Numbered from the stretch's first letter, positions 46,405 through 55,651 are shown. The stretch is DNA of 64,000 nucleotides from Hydrogenophaga sp. (GCF_011390835.1 NZ_JAABRQ010000010.1:53703-117702), one strand, 5' to 3'. The notes: generated from the letters alone by a model not told the origin. A program made the numbers and translations.

Positions 46405-46441
46405 TGATACGGCACCACCTCTCAAGCTAGCCGGATGCGTC

Positions 46442-46463
46442 AAGGCTCCCGCCGGCCTTTTTC
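46442..46463 (+). terminator. Weak intrinsic terminator
   Basis: AAGGC pairs with GCCTT and is followed by TTTTTC. It lies just past the metallo-hydrolase remnant and could have ended its transcript. Confidence 0.4.
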
Positions 46464-46515
46464 TTGTGGGCAAGGGATGGTCCGGTTCATGGGCTCTGGG
46501 TGCAGCTCCCTAGAT

Positions 46516-46590
46516 TTGTTGCGCTGCAACAAAAACACTTGCCAAGGCGCCAATTCTCCGTAAAATTCGGGTCATGCTGCACTGCAACAT
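46516..46590 (+). promoter_or_regulatory. Phasin promoter with two PhaR-like operators
   Basis: TTGTTGCGCTGCAACAA (46516-46532, arms TTGTTGC and GCAACAA) and TGCTGCACTGCAACAT (46575-46590) are GC/TGCAA-type dyads like those bound by the PHA regulator PhaR. They bracket a -35 TTGCCA (46539-46544) and -10 TAAAAT (46561-46566) with a 16-base spacer. Binding there would silence the phasin gene until granules titrate PhaR. The regulator itself is not in the window. Confidence 0.65.
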
Positions 46591-46667
46591 AGATCATCAC
46601 CCTGATGCATGTTGACCGGGCAGCTCCTCTGTCCCCACCTCTTTACAGATTCCAAAAGGAAACCGAA

Positions 46668-47189
46668 ATGAAAAACCCCGCTGAACAAATCGTCGCCACC
46701 AACAAAGCCAACATGGAAGCCTTTGAAGGCGCCCTGGGCCAAGCTTACGCTGGCATGGAAAAACTGGTCGAGCTCAACATGGCGGCCACCAAGGCCGCGA
46801 TGGGCGAGTCCTTTGGCCACGCCAAGGCCGTGATGTCGGTCAAGACCCCCCAGGAATTCATGACGCTGCAAACCAGCTTCTTCCAGCCCATGGCTGAAAA
46901 GTCGGTGGCTTACTTCCAGCACGTGCAGAGCATTGCCACCGAAGGCAGCGCTGGCTTCACGCAGCAGGTTGAGGCCAACCTGGCCGAAGCCCAGAAGGCT
47001 TTTGGCGCATCCATGGACCAGATGGTCAAGAATGCTCCGGCTGGCTCCGAGGCCGCTGTTGCCGCTTTCCAGAACGCCGTGAACAACAGCCAGAAAGCAA
47101 TCGAGTCGGCCCAGGCCACAATCAAGAAAGCCACGGAGTCGGCCCAAGCCAACTTCGCAGCCGCTGCCAAGAAGGCCGCCAAGGTCTGA
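46668..47189 (+). CDS. phaP: Phasin (PHA granule-associated protein)
   Basis: The 173 residues are an amphipathic all-helical protein of the phasin_2 type: MKNPAEQIVATNKANMEAFE, LVELNMAATKAAMGESFGHA and VKTPQEFMTLQTSFFQPMAEKS are its signature blocks. It ends in an Ala/Lys-rich helix (ATESAQANFAAAAKKAAKV style). Phasins coat polyhydroxybutyrate granules and set their size. An AAGGA ribosome site precedes ATG 46668; the frame upstream is not coding. Two PhaR-like sites at the promoter and a strong terminator at the end support a single-gene transcript. The organism therefore stores PHB. Confidence 0.93.
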   Translation: MKNPAEQIVATNKANMEAFEGALGQAYAGMEKLVELNMAATKAAMGESFGHAKAVMSVKTPQEFMTLQTSFFQPMAEKSVAYFQHVQSIATEGSAGFTQQVEANLAEAQKAFGASMDQMVKNAPAGSEAAVAAFQNAVNNSQKAIESAQATIKKATESAQANFAAAAKKAAKV

Positions 47190-47222
47190 TCCCCCGCAAC
47201 AGCCCTTGCGGCTGACGCGATC

Positions 47223-47251
47223 AAAAAAGGCGCCTTCGGGCGCCTTTTTTT
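47223..47251. terminator. Strong bidirectional intrinsic terminator
   Basis: AAAAAAGGCGCC, the tetraloop TTCG, then GGCGCCTTTTTTT give a near-perfect stem with a T-run on either strand. It separates phaP from the convergent GlcG-like gene. Confidence 0.9.
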
Positions 47252-47274
47252 CGACTGGCGGCCGCCCGCGTCGA

Positions 47275-47769
47275 TCAGAACTCGATCTTGTCGGCGATGG
47301 CCTTGATGCCTGCCTTGGCGCAGGCGTCGTCGGCCTCGCCACCAGGTGCACCCGAGACGCCAATGGCGCCATAGATGGAGCCACCGCCCTCGATCACCAC
47401 ACCACCGCCAATGGCCAGCATGCGCGGCGTGTTGCGGATGCCGCTCATGGGCTTGCCGGCCTGGGTTTCATTGGCCAGGTCCAGCGTGGAGGTTCGAAAG
47501 CTCGCCGCTGTCCAGGCTTTGTCGGTCGCGACCTGCAAGGTGTGGGCGCCGGCAAACCGGTCGCGCAGAAAGACCTGGGTCAGGCCCGACCGGTCGACCA
47601 CCGCCACCCCGACCTGAAAGCCTTGCGCGCGGCAGCTCGCCAGCGCGGCCTGGGCGGCCACCAGCGCCGTTTCGGGCGTGAGGGTCTTGATCTGGAAGGT
47701 GGGTGCCTGGGTCTGGGCCAGCACGGGCAGGGCGGCGGCCAGGGCGAGGGTGAACAAAGCTTGGCGCAT
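47275..47769 (-). CDS. Secreted GlcG/HbpS-family haem-binding-type protein
   Basis: The 164 residues begin with a signal peptide (MRQALFTLALAAALPVLAQT). A GlcG/HbpS domain follows (PETALVAAQAALASCRAQGF, VGVAVVDRSGLTQVFLRDRF, IGGGVVIEGGGSIYGAIGVS, DDACAKAGIKAI), the pattern of the DUF336 family. HbpS binds haem and senses oxidative stress extracellularly; GlcG accompanies glycolate operons in E. coli without a defined role. The glcEF genes are 26 kb away here. The product should be periplasmic. It is convergent with phaP. Confidence 0.87.
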   Translation of the reverse strand: MRQALFTLALAAALPVLAQTQAPTFQIKTLTPETALVAAQAALASCRAQGFQVGVAVVDRSGLTQVFLRDRFAGAHTLQVATDKAWTAASFRTSTLDLANETQAGKPMSGIRNTPRMLAIGGGVVIEGGGSIYGAIGVSGAPGGEADDACAKAGIKAIADKIEF

Positions 47770-48009
47770 GGGGGTCTCCTTGGGGTTGAAAATGGCGACC
47801 TTTTAACCGAAGGCCGTCCATATTTATGCTAGTCGCGGTATCCAATCGCACTCTGACGCAGGTCAAGTCCTGCCAACTTGCTCACGCGCGGCGCGGCTGT
47901 GGACCCAGCGAAAGCCCCCCAGGCAGGGCATTCCCCACTATGCTCAAAAACCTTGCCCCTGCGCCGTCGGCGCAGCCCTTCCCAACACTAGCTGCTGACA
48001 ACCAACTCC

Positions 48010-48855
48010 ATGGCGAGCGATCTGGACACTGTGCGCACCTTGCGCGCCCTTTTTGGCGACCTGCCGCGCGCACCGCAGGGACTCTCAAGTGAAGAGTCCG
48101 TGGCCTGGATTGAACGCGCCATGGCCGACTTCGAAGGCGGCGACCTGGCCTACAGCATCGAGCACACTGCGCGCAGTGCCATGCTCGACCTGATTCTGCG
48201 TTTGCGGGAGGACGGTTACCTGCAGGAAGACGCCGCGTTCGACAAGCTGCTGTTGCAGGTGTCCACGCCCGAAGGTCGCCAGACCTTCATGGACTGGTGC
48301 ATCCACGCGCAAAAGAGTGCGGACGCCACCGCCCGGCTGCTCAACCGGGCGAAACCCGCCTGGCGAGAGCCCGCACCGCTGTTCCAGGCCGATGCAGACG
48401 ATATCCGACGCTTTGTCGCCGGCTCCCCCAGCGGCCCGGGTCCGCTGTACGCGGAGTACGCAGCGCGCCAGGACGTGCGGGAGATAGGCGTGTTCGACGC
48501 AGCACCCGAAACCATCCATGAATTTCCCTGGGGCTTTCTCACCGAGTCCGACGACGGCTGGGCAGTCTATGTGGCCGAGGTCTGGCGCCAGGGTACGGTG
48601 GGCAGCTTCGAGCGGTTCCTGAGCGCCTGGCAGCTGGAGACATCCGTGCGCGCCGATGGCCCGCCGGCTGCTGCGTTTGTCCCCGAGGGCCTGAACGCGG
48701 ACGCTGGCATCACCCGCTTCAGCAGCCTCATCCTGAACGCCTCCGACACCTCGGCGTTGCGGCGCTGGGTCGGTGAAGTGTTTCTGGCGCACATGCTGCC
48801 CACCATGGCCGCGCGCGTGCTGGACCCGAACTACGACTTCCCCGATGCCTGGTGA
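48010..48855 (+). CDS. Hypothetical soluble protein
   Basis: The protein of 281 residues has a helical N-terminal third (LRALFGDLPRAPQGLSSEES, WIERAMADFEGGDLAYSIEH) and an acidic, Trp-rich centre (WGFLTESDDGWAVYVAEVWR). No signal peptide, membrane segment or metal motif is seen. I recognise no family. Codon use and composition resemble the neighbours, so it looks native. A 240-base upstream gap shows no clear promoter, and it stands alone. Confidence 0.7.
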   Translation: MASDLDTVRTLRALFGDLPRAPQGLSSEESVAWIERAMADFEGGDLAYSIEHTARSAMLDLILRLREDGYLQEDAAFDKLLLQVSTPEGRQTFMDWCIHAQKSADATARLLNRAKPAWREPAPLFQADADDIRRFVAGSPSGPGPLYAEYAARQDVREIGVFDAAPETIHEFPWGFLTESDDGWAVYVAEVWRQGTVGSFERFLSAWQLETSVRADGPPAAAFVPEGLNADAGITRFSSLILNASDTSALRRWVGEVFLAHMLPTMAARVLDPNYDFPDAW

Positions 48856-48874
48856 GCGGTCTGCGCGCACCGCC

Positions 48875-49372
48875 TCAGCCAGGGCGGCTTAGCCGCTGCT
48901 GCACGTGTAGCAAAAGACCCGCGCAGCCGTCTTCCACCAGATCCAGCACCTCGTCGAATCCGCTGGCGCCGCCCTGGTAGGGATCTGGCACCACGGGGCT
49001 GTCGTGCTGCTGGAAGAATTCGGCGAGGCGCCGCAGCTTGCGCTGGTGCGGCGCCGGGCACAGCTGTTGGGCCAGCGCGAGGTTGTCCCAGTCCATCGCG
49101 AGCACCAGGTCGAAGTCGGCAAAGTCTTGCGCGGTCAGCTGGCGTGAGCGCTGAGCCGAGAGGTCGTAGCCGCGCTGCAGCGCGTGGGCTTGGCTGCGCG
49201 AGTCGGGCGGTTTGCCGACATGAAAACCGTGGGTGCCAGCCGAATCCACCTGCACTCGCTCACTCAGTCCTGCCGCACGCACCTGCGCTTCGAACACGCC
49301 CTGCGCGGTCGGGCTGCGACAGATGTTGCCCATGCAAACAAAGAGCACGCGGTAGGGGGCGCTTGCGGACAC
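48875..49372 (-). CDS. Low-molecular-weight protein tyrosine phosphatase
   Basis: The 165-residue enzyme has the P-loop VCMGNICRSP (C13, R19; CX5R) and the general-acid loop VVPDPYQGGASGFDEVLD near the end. DSAGTHGFHVGKPPDSR and DFDLVLAMDWDNL complete the family pattern. It hydrolyses phosphotyrosine, and in bacteria often controls polysaccharide assembly kinases, though no capsule genes are here. The GTG at 49372 with AAAGG upstream gives a standard length. An ATG at 49405 is the alternative. It overlaps nothing and is followed by a LysR gene on the same strand upstream. Confidence 0.9.
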   Translation of the reverse strand: MSASAPYRVLFVCMGNICRSPTAQGVFEAQVRAAGLSERVQVDSAGTHGFHVGKPPDSRSQAHALQRGYDLSAQRSRQLTAQDFADFDLVLAMDWDNLALAQQLCPAPHQRKLRRLAEFFQQHDSPVVPDPYQGGASGFDEVLDLVEDGCAGLLLHVQQRLSRPG

Positions 49373-49475
49373 GGAGGCCTTTCGGTGGGGTTCCAAGCAG
49401 CTCATTCTGCCCAAACGAGCAGACGGGGCGGCGCACCGGGTTTCTGCCAGGGCGGCGTGCTGCTCCCTCGGCGCA

Positions 49476-50417
49476 TCAGCCCCACACCGCATCCAGGGCG
49501 TCCCAAGCCTGCGCAACCACTGGCTCGTCGGCGCGCGCCGCCAGGCAGACGAAGCTGAGGTCGCACTCCAGGGCCACCTGGTCGGCGATCACAAGGCCGC
49601 GAGCCTGCGCTTCTCGGATGGCGATCGAGTCGCGCACCAGGGACAGGCCTACGCCGCTGCGCACCAGGTCGAGCATGGACGCTTCCTGGTCGACCAGCGC
49701 CACCCGCCGAGGCTCGACCCCAGTGAGCGAGCCTGGTCCGAACAGCCGCCGCTGCAGGCGGTGGTGCGCGCTCGCCGCAGGGGTGGCCAGCCAGGGCAGC
49801 GCGGCCAGCGCTCTCCAGTCCTTGCCTCGCACTTGCGGACCCCAGCCCGCCGGGGCGAGCACGCGGTAGGTGAAACGGGTGAGTGGGCGCAGGCGGTGCG
49901 TGGCGCCAGGCGCGGCGTCTACCGGGTCTTGCGGCAGATCTAGGAAAAAGCCCACATCAAGGTCCCCGCTGTCGATCTGTGCCAACACGTTGCCACTCAT
50001 GCCCTGGCGCAGCTCTGTGCCCACTTGTGGACTGGTCTCGACCAGTTGTTTGAGAAAAGCGCCGAGGCGGATGAACTCCGGGTCGAGGATGGTGCCGATG
50101 CGCAGCGTGCCTCGGACCGTGGTGTGCAGGCCGGCGGCGGCCTGGCCGAAGTCGGCCAGGGCACTGAGCGCCTTGTCGGCCAATGGCAGCAGGGCCGCGC
50201 CATCGGCGGTGAGCGCCATGCCCTGCGGCGTGCGGGTGAAGAGTGGCAGCCCGGTGGCCTCGGTCAGGGTCTTAAGCTGCAGGCTGACTGCGGGCTGGCT
50301 CAGGTGCAGCCGGGCGGCAGCCCGCGACACGCTGCCTTCCCGCGCGACCGACGCAAAGGCGCGCAGGGTCTGCGGATCAATGCGGGTGGGCAGGATGGAA
50401 CGGGCGCCGGGCTTCAT
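49476..50417 (-). CDS. LysR-family transcriptional regulator
   Basis: The 313 residues carry an N-terminal winged HTH ([40 protein letters not shown]) and a typical two-lobed effector domain ([37 protein letters not shown]). It is transcribed away from mmsA with an 89-base gap, the classic LysR arrangement in which the regulator controls its divergent neighbour. The effector may be an intermediate of valine or propionyl catabolism, which is an inference. The start ATG at 50417 opens straight into the HTH region after a short basic tail. Confidence 0.9.
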   Translation of the reverse strand: MKPGARSILPTRIDPQTLRAFASVAREGSVSRAAARLHLSQPAVSLQLKTLTEATGLPLFTRTPQGMALTADGAALLPLADKALSALADFGQAAAGLHTTVRGTLRIGTILDPEFIRLGAFLKQLVETSPQVGTELRQGMSGNVLAQIDSGDLDVGFFLDLPQDPVDAAPGATHRLRPLTRFTYRVLAPAGWGPQVRGKDWRALAALPWLATPAASAHHRLQRRLFGPGSLTGVEPRRVALVDQEASMLDLVRSGVGLSLVRDSIAIREAQARGLVIADQVALECDLSFVCLAARADEPVVAQAWDALDAVWG

Positions 50418-50506
50418 ATTTGTTCAGCTTATACGACGATTTGGGTCTTTTCATTGGCTTTCTGCCGGATTTTTGCGCACACTGGTCAGATACACGGAGA
50501 TTTGTC

Positions 50507-52018
50507 ATGAGCGTTTCAAATATTCATCACTTCATCAACGGTCAGGCCGCCGCCGGCAGCGCCTCGCGTACCCAGGATGTGTTCAATCCCGCCAGCGGAG
50601 CGGTCAGTGCCCGCGTGGCGCTGGCCAATGCCGCCGATGTGGACGCGGCGGTAGCCGCTGCGCAGGCGGCGTTCCCGGCCTGGGCCGACACGCCGCCGAT
50701 CCGCCGCGCGCGGGTCATGTTCAAGTTCCTTGAGCTCGTGAACCAGCACAAGGACGAACTCGCCCGCCTGATCACGCTGGAGCACGGCAAGGTGTTCACC
50801 GACGCGCAAGGCGAGGTGGCACGCGGCATCGACATCATCGAATTTGCCTGCGGCATCCCGCAGCTGCTCAAGGGCGATTTCACCGACCAGGTCTCCACTG
50901 GCATGGACAACTGGACCATCCGCCAGCCGCTGGGCGTAGTGGCCGGCATCACGCCGTTCAACTTTCCCGTCATGGTCCCGATGTGGATGTTCCCGGTGGC
51001 GATCGCCGCGGGCAACAGCTTTGTCCTCAAGCCCAGCCCGATCGACCCCTCTCCGGCGCTGCTCATGGGCGAACTGCTCAAGCAGGCCGGTCTGCCCGAC
51101 GGCGTTTTCAATGTGGTGCAGGGCGACAAGGAGGCGGTGGACGCGTTGCTGGTGCACCCCGATGTGAAGGCCATCAGCTTTGTCGGCTCCACGCCGATTG
51201 CCAACTACATCTACGAGACCGGTGCCCACCACGGCAAGCGCGTGCAGGCGCTGGGCGGCGCCAAGAACCACATGGTCGTGATGCCCGACGCCGATCTGGA
51301 CCAGGCGGTGGATGCGCTGATCGGCGCGGCCTATGGCTCGGCCGGCGAGCGCTGCATGGCGATCTCGGTGGCGGTGCTGGTGGGCGACGTGGGCGACAAG
51401 ATCATGCCGCTGCTGAAGAAACGGGCCGAGGCGCTCAAGATCAAGAACGGTCTGGAGCTCGACGCCGAGATGGGCCCCATCGTGACCCGTGTGGCTCACG
51501 AGCGCATCACTGGCTACATTGAAGCCGGGGAGAAGGAAGGCGCGAAGCTGCTGGTCGATGGCCGGAGCTTCCAGGGCAAGGCCGCCGGTGCGGGATGTGA
51601 GGCCGGCTTCTGGCTGGGCGGCACGCTATTCGACCACGTGACGGCCGACATGAAGATCTACAAGGAAGAAATCTTTGGCCCTGTGCTGAGCTGCGTGCGC
51701 GCCAAAGACTTTGGCGAGGCGGTGCAGCTCATCAACGACCACGAGTTCGGCAACGGCACCAGCTGCTTCACCCGCGACGGCAACGTGGCGCGCGAGTTTG
51801 CGCGACGCATCCAGGTGGGCATGGTGGGCATCAACGTGCCGATTCCCGTGCCCATGGCTTGGCAGGGTTTTGGTGGCTGGAAGAAGAGCCTGTTTGGCGA
51901 CATGCACGCGTATGGCGAAGAGGGTGTGCGTTTCTACACCAAGCAGAAATCGATCATGCAACGCTGGCCTGAGTCGATCGCTAAAGGGGCCGAGTTCGTC
52001 ATGCCCACGGCGAAGTGA
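50507..52018 (+). CDS. mmsA: Methylmalonate-semialdehyde dehydrogenase (CoA-acylating)
   Basis: The 503-residue aldehyde dehydrogenase has the MmsA signature [20 protein letters not shown], the cofactor-binding [15 protein letters not shown] and the catalytic cysteine C283 in [31 protein letters not shown] closes the pattern. It converts malonate- and methylmalonate-semialdehyde to acetyl- and propionyl-CoA in valine, inositol and beta-alanine breakdown. ATG 50507 ([14 protein letters not shown] upstream) is chosen over a longer frame. A divergent LysR gene probably regulates it. No other valine-pathway gene is adjacent. Confidence 0.95.
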   Translation: MSVSNIHHFINGQAAAGSASRTQDVFNPASGAVSARVALANAADVDAAVAAAQAAFPAWADTPPIRRARVMFKFLELVNQHKDELARLITLEHGKVFTDAQGEVARGIDIIEFACGIPQLLKGDFTDQVSTGMDNWTIRQPLGVVAGITPFNFPVMVPMWMFPVAIAAGNSFVLKPSPIDPSPALLMGELLKQAGLPDGVFNVVQGDKEAVDALLVHPDVKAISFVGSTPIANYIYETGAHHGKRVQALGGAKNHMVVMPDADLDQAVDALIGAAYGSAGERCMAISVAVLVGDVGDKIMPLLKKRAEALKIKNGLELDAEMGPIVTRVAHERITGYIEAGEKEGAKLLVDGRSFQGKAAGAGCEAGFWLGGTLFDHVTADMKIYKEEIFGPVLSCVRAKDFGEAVQLINDHEFGNGTSCFTRDGNVAREFARRIQVGMVGINVPIPVPMAWQGFGGWKKSLFGDMHAYGEEGVRFYTKQKSIMQRWPESIAKGAEFVMPTAK

Positions 52019-52019
52019 G

Positions 52020-52125
52020 ATCCCCCTTGCGCGCCTTCGGCGCGTCCCCCCGGAGCGGGGACGCAGCGAGTGGCCCGGCAAAGCGAGTTCCACCGTTGCC
52101 CTGAACGGGGCCACTTCGATCCTCC
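52020..52125. repeat. Palindromic intergenic repeat, partial copy
   Basis: CCCCCTTGCGCGCCTTCGGC, GCGTCCCCCCGGAGCGGGGA and CGAGTGGCCCGGCAAAGCGA, followed by GTTGCCCTGAACG, correspond to the left half of the ~190-bp element. It fills the gap after mmsA. Confidence 0.7.
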
Positions 52126-52139
52126 AGCAAGGTTGATGA

Positions 52140-52424
52140 ATGGAAGATGGGAACAGTGCTTACGACCCAGACCTTGGCGACTGGATAACCTTGATCACCG
52201 TGTTCAGCCCCACCGAGGCCTACATGCTCAGAGGCATGTTGCAGGCCGCGGGTGTGCCGGCGGCGGTGGCTGATGCGCACCTGGTGCAGGCCCATGGGCT
52301 GCTCGCGCCGGCGATTCCGGTGCGGGTGCAGGTGCCCGAGCAGCGCATCGACCAAGGCAAGCAAGTGCTGGCAGCATTCGAGCGCGGTGACTATGGGCTG
52401 AGCGAAGACGAGGTGCTTGAATGA
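52140..52424 (+). CDS. DUF2007-type putative signal-transducing protein
   Basis: The 94-residue protein has the compact DUF2007 pattern: LITVFSPTEAYMLRGMLQAA, then VPAAVADAHLVQAHGLLAPA and VRVQVPEQRIDQGKQVLAAF. It is thought to be a small PII-like ferredoxin-fold domain with no established function. Its stop overlaps the start of the GMC oxidoreductase by four bases, so the two are translationally coupled, and the pair may belong with mmsA upstream across the repeat. Confidence 0.8.
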   Translation: MEDGNSAYDPDLGDWITLITVFSPTEAYMLRGMLQAAGVPAAVADAHLVQAHGLLAPAIPVRVQVPEQRIDQGKQVLAAFERGDYGLSEDEVLE

Positions 52425-54091
52425 CCCCCGCCATGAACGACCTTACTTTTGACTTCATCGTGGTCGGCGCCGGCACCGCCGGCTGCCTGCTGGCCAACCG
52501 GCTCAGCGCCAACCCCAGCCACCGCGTGCTGCTGATTGAGGCCGGCCGCAAGGACGATTACCACTGGATTCACATCCCCGTGGGTTACCTGTATTGCATC
52601 GGCAACCCGCGCACCGACTGGCTGTACCAGACTGAACCCGACGCCGGACTCAATGGGCGGCGGCTGCGCTACCCGCGGGGTCTCGGGCTGGGCGGCTGCT
52701 CCAGCATCAACGGCATGATTTACATGCGCGGCCAAGCACGTGACTACGACGGCTGGGCCCAGCTCAGCGGTGACGATGCCTGGACCTGGGTCCAGTGCCT
52801 GCCCGATTTCAAAGCCCATGAAGACCACCATCGGCTGGATGCCCAGGCCGATCCCGCTTTCGCCGCGCTGCATGGCAATGGCCAGCGCGGCAGCACCGGC
52901 GAATGGCGCATCGAAAAACAGCGCTTGCGTTGGGACGTGCTCGATGCCTTTGCGCTTGCCGCCCAAGAAGCCGGCCTGCCGGCCAGCAGCGACTTCAACA
53001 CCGGCGACAACGAAGGCGTGGGCTATTTCGAGGTGAACCAGAAAGCCGGCTGGCGCTGGAACGCGAGCAAGGCGTTTCTGCGCCCGATTGCGCAGCGGCC
53101 CAACCTGACGGTGTGGACACAAACCCGTGTGCAGCGGCTGACACTGGCGCGCGATGGCGCGGGTGCATTGCGCTGCACCGGAGCAGAGTTGGTGCGTGGT
53201 GGGCAAAACGTCGCCGTGTGTTGCGCGCGCGAGCTTGTGCTGAGCGCCGGCAGCGTGAATTCACCGCAGATCCTGCAGCTCTCGGGCATCGGCCCAGCGA
53301 GCCTGCTACGCAAACACGGCATCGAAGTTCAGCACGAGCTGCCGGGCGTGGGCGAAAACCTGCAAGACCATTTGCAGATCCGAACCGTGTTTAAAGTGAC
53401 CGGTGCCAAAACGCTCAACACACTGGCAAACTCGCTCTGGGGCAAGGCCATGATCGGGCTGGAGTACGCCCTCAAACGCACCGGCCCCATGAGCATGGCG
53501 CCCAGCCAGCTCGGCGCATTCACTCGCAGCAGCCCGGACCAGCCGTATCCGAACATCGAATACCACGTGCAGCCGCTCAGCCTCGACGCCTTCGGCGAGC
53601 CGCTGCACAGCTTCCCAGCCTTCACCGCCAGTGTGTGCAACCTCAACCCGACCAGCCGGGGCCATGTACGGATTCAGAGCCCCCGTTTCGAAGATGCGCC
53701 CGCCATTGCGCCCTTGTACCTGAGTACACCAGAAGACCGGCAGGTGGCCGCCGACAGCCTGCGCGTGACGCGCCGCATCCTGGCCCAGCCGGCGCTGTCA
53801 AAGTACCGGCCCGAAGAATTCAAGCCTGGCGCGCAATTCCAGACCGACGAGGAGCTCGCCCGCCTGGCCGGCGACATCGCCAGCACCATTTTTCACCCGG
53901 TGGGCACCACCCGCATGGGCCGTACAGACGACCCGTTGGCCGTGGTTGACAGCCACCTGCGGGTGCGTGGCGTGGCGGGCCTGCGCGTGGTGGACGCCGG
54001 TGTCATGCCCACGATCACCAGCGGCAACACCAACAGCCCTACGCTGATGATCGCGGAGAAGGCGGCGCGCTGGATCGTGATAGGCCAGTGA
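52421..54091 (+). CDS. GMC-family FAD oxidoreductase (choline dehydrogenase-like)
   Basis: The 556 residues start with the FAD dinucleotide fold (FDFIVVGAGTAGCLLANRLS) and have both GMC signatures, RYPRGLGLGGCSSINGMIYM and AGSVNSPQILQLSGIGP. The catalytic His is in FHPVGTTRMG, with a C-terminal GVMPTITSGNTNSPTLMIAE containing Asn for the His/Asn pair. Members oxidise alcohols such as choline, alkanols or polyethylene glycol; BetA-like similarity alone does not fix the substrate, and no betaine genes are adjacent. The start at 52421 is coupled to the DUF2007 gene; ATG 52433 is possible. Confidence 0.92.
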   Translation: MTPAMNDLTFDFIVVGAGTAGCLLANRLSANPSHRVLLIEAGRKDDYHWIHIPVGYLYCIGNPRTDWLYQTEPDAGLNGRRLRYPRGLGLGGCSSINGMIYMRGQARDYDGWAQLSGDDAWTWVQCLPDFKAHEDHHRLDAQADPAFAALHGNGQRGSTGEWRIEKQRLRWDVLDAFALAAQEAGLPASSDFNTGDNEGVGYFEVNQKAGWRWNASKAFLRPIAQRPNLTVWTQTRVQRLTLARDGAGALRCTGAELVRGGQNVAVCCARELVLSAGSVNSPQILQLSGIGPASLLRKHGIEVQHELPGVGENLQDHLQIRTVFKVTGAKTLNTLANSLWGKAMIGLEYALKRTGPMSMAPSQLGAFTRSSPDQPYPNIEYHVQPLSLDAFGEPLHSFPAFTASVCNLNPTSRGHVRIQSPRFEDAPAIAPLYLSTPEDRQVAADSLRVTRRILAQPALSKYRPEEFKPGAQFQTDEELARLAGDIASTIFHPVGTTRMGRTDDPLAVVDSHLRVRGVAGLRVVDAGVMPTITSGNTNSPTLMIAEKAARWIVIGQ

Positions 54092-54124
54092 CCCGGCGCA
54101 AGCGCCCGGTGCCGCAGGACGCTC

Positions 54125-54451
54125 TCAGCGCAAGCGGCCGACGTAGCGGGCGCTGATGTCGGTCGTGTGGGATCTCATTGCGCCATCTGCGCTGCCTGCT
54201 GAGGGCGGCGTTCTGGACTCATTGCGCGGCGGTACCGCGATCGGTGGCGCCAACAGCGACTCCAGCCGATCGGCCAGGGGCAGCAGTTCGACCATGCCTT
54301 CGCTGCTCGCCTTTTCTCGTGCGAAACGCACGATGGCGCGCGCATAGTCGGCATTGCTCACCATCCACTCCGTGTCGGTCACGCGCCCGGTTTTTCGGCG
54401 CAACAGCACGTGCAGGTGCGCGGCAGCCGCAAACGCCTCGTTTTTAGACAT
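54125..54451 (-). CDS. Hypothetical small protein
   Basis: The 108-residue ORF begins with MSKNEAFAAAAHLHVLLRRK, preceded by a good GGAG ribosome site, and continues TGRVTDTEWMVSNADYARAI. A Pro/Arg/Ser-rich tail of about 40 residues looks disordered. The first 60 residues could form a helical domain; I recognise no family. A longer frame to 54754 lacks a ribosome site and is not used. It is convergent with the GMC gene and divergent from the TSUP gene. Confidence 0.65.
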   Translation of the reverse strand: MSKNEAFAAAAHLHVLLRRKTGRVTDTEWMVSNADYARAIVRFAREKASSEGMVELLPLADRLESLLAPPIAVPPRNESRTPPSAGSADGAMRSHTTDISARYVGRLR

Positions 54452-54762
54452 GTTTTCTCCAGAACCCAACGATGGCCTTCGTTGAGCAGGGACCGTGCCA
54501 TGCATGGGCGGCAAGGGAAAGTCCCGATGCACACAACTGGTGCGAGCCGCTAAAGTGAATGCACTCGCAACAGCGCCCTGCGCTGACGACCGCGGGAGGA
54601 CCGAGGAGACAAACCCGTCCAGGCGCCACCCCAGCCGCCGCGTCCCAAGAGATGCACCACACCACAGCCGACCCCACAAGGGTCGGTTTTGTTTTGGGCG
54701 GTACCGCTCGCGGGCGACAGGCGCGCCGGTCGCGGGCCTTTTGCGCAGCGACAATCCATTGC
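54452..54762 (+). other. 311-base leader region before the TSUP exporter gene
   Basis: This gap holds the promoters of two divergent genes and, on the plus strand, a leader containing an intrinsic terminator (54668-54695) that ends 67 bases before the TSUP start. A -10-like TAAAGT lies near 54553. This leaves room for a short RNA or attenuator of about 130 bases. No coding pattern is seen. Confidence 0.5.
54668..54695 (+). terminator. Intrinsic terminator in the TSUP leader (attenuator or sRNA end)
   Basis: CCGACCC pairs with GGGTCGG around CACAA and is followed by TTTTGTTTT. No plus-strand gene ends nearby, so it either terminates a small RNA or controls read-through into the exporter gene. 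Confidence 0.75.
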
Positions 54763-55518
54763 ATGGAATTGCTGCTGGTCTCCACCGCGTCGTTTTTTGC
54801 CGGCTTAGTGGATTCCATCGTTGGTGGTGGTGGCCTCATCCTGGTGCCCGCCCTGTTTGCGGTGTTTCCCAACGCGCACCCGGCCACGTTGTTCGGTGTC
54901 AACAAGAGCGCGTCGATCTGGGGCACGGCAGCGGCCACGGTGCAATACGCCCGCCGAGTGCAGATGCCCTGGCGCGCCCTGTGGCCTGCGGCCATCGTGT
55001 GTTTTGCCGGCTCCATGCTCGGCGCCTGGACGGTGACGCAGATCTCGCCCGATTTCCTGCGCCGGCTGCTGCCACTCATCCTGCTGGGTGTGCTTATTTA
55101 CACGGTGGCACGCAAGGAGCTGGGCCGCCACCACGCGCCGCGCTTCGCAGGCCGCCAGGAAGCGATGGCAGCGGCCACCCTGGGCGTCACGATCGGGTTT
55201 TACGATGGCTTTTTCGGCCCAGGTACCGGGAGCTTTTTTGTCTTTCTGTTTGTGCGCTGGCTGGGTTACGACTTCCTGCACGCCAGCGCCAGCGCCAAGC
55301 TGCTCAACACCACCTCCAACCTCGCGGCCCTGTTGCTCTTCGCCGCCAAGGGCCACGTTTGGTGGCACCTGGCGCTGGCCATGGCGGTGGCCAACGTGGT
55401 GGGCAGCCTGATCGGCACGCGGCTGGCGCTCAAGTACGGCAGCGGCTTTGTGCGCGGGGCCTTCATCTTGGTGGTGGGCGCGCTGATTTTTAAGACGGGC
55501 TATGACGCTTGGATTTGA
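54763..55518 (+). CDS. TSUP-family (TauE/SafE) anion exporter
   Basis: This intact 251-residue membrane protein has about eight helices in two repeated halves: FFAGLVDSIVGGGGLILVPA with VNKSASIWGTAAATVQYARR, and IGFYDGFFGPGTGSFFVFLF with SASAKLLNTTSNLAALLLFA. TSUP proteins export or import sulfite, sulfoacetate and other sulfur anions; the substrate is not set by sequence. The ATG at 54763 opens directly into helix one. Its leader carries a terminator hairpin. A related gene at 37752 is decayed. Confidence 0.92.
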   Translation: MELLLVSTASFFAGLVDSIVGGGGLILVPALFAVFPNAHPATLFGVNKSASIWGTAAATVQYARRVQMPWRALWPAAIVCFAGSMLGAWTVTQISPDFLRRLLPLILLGVLIYTVARKELGRHHAPRFAGRQEAMAAATLGVTIGFYDGFFGPGTGSFFVFLFVRWLGYDFLHASASAKLLNTTSNLAALLLFAAKGHVWWHLALAMAVANVVGSLIGTRLALKYGSGFVRGAFILVVGALIFKTGYDAWI

Positions 55519-55520
55519 CC

Positions 55521-55651
55521 TCCGCGCCGGCTGCGCCGTCACCTCCCCAAGAGGGCGATGCGACTGGTCTGGCAAAGCCGGTCCCACCGCATCCTGAGTC
55601 AATATCCTGAGCGCCGGAGGGAAGGTTTTCCAACGGCACCTCGGAACCTGC
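55521..55651. repeat. Dispersed intergenic element, partial copy
   Basis: CCGCGCCGGCTGCGCCGTCACC, here split by CTCCCCAAGAGGGCGATGCG, ACTGGTCTGGCAAAGCCGGT and CCCACCGCATCCTGAGTCAA, match the element at 21957 for about 70 bases, then a degenerate centre and CGGCACCTCGGAACCTG. It fills the convergent gap between the TSUP gene and mrdA. Confidence 0.75.
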
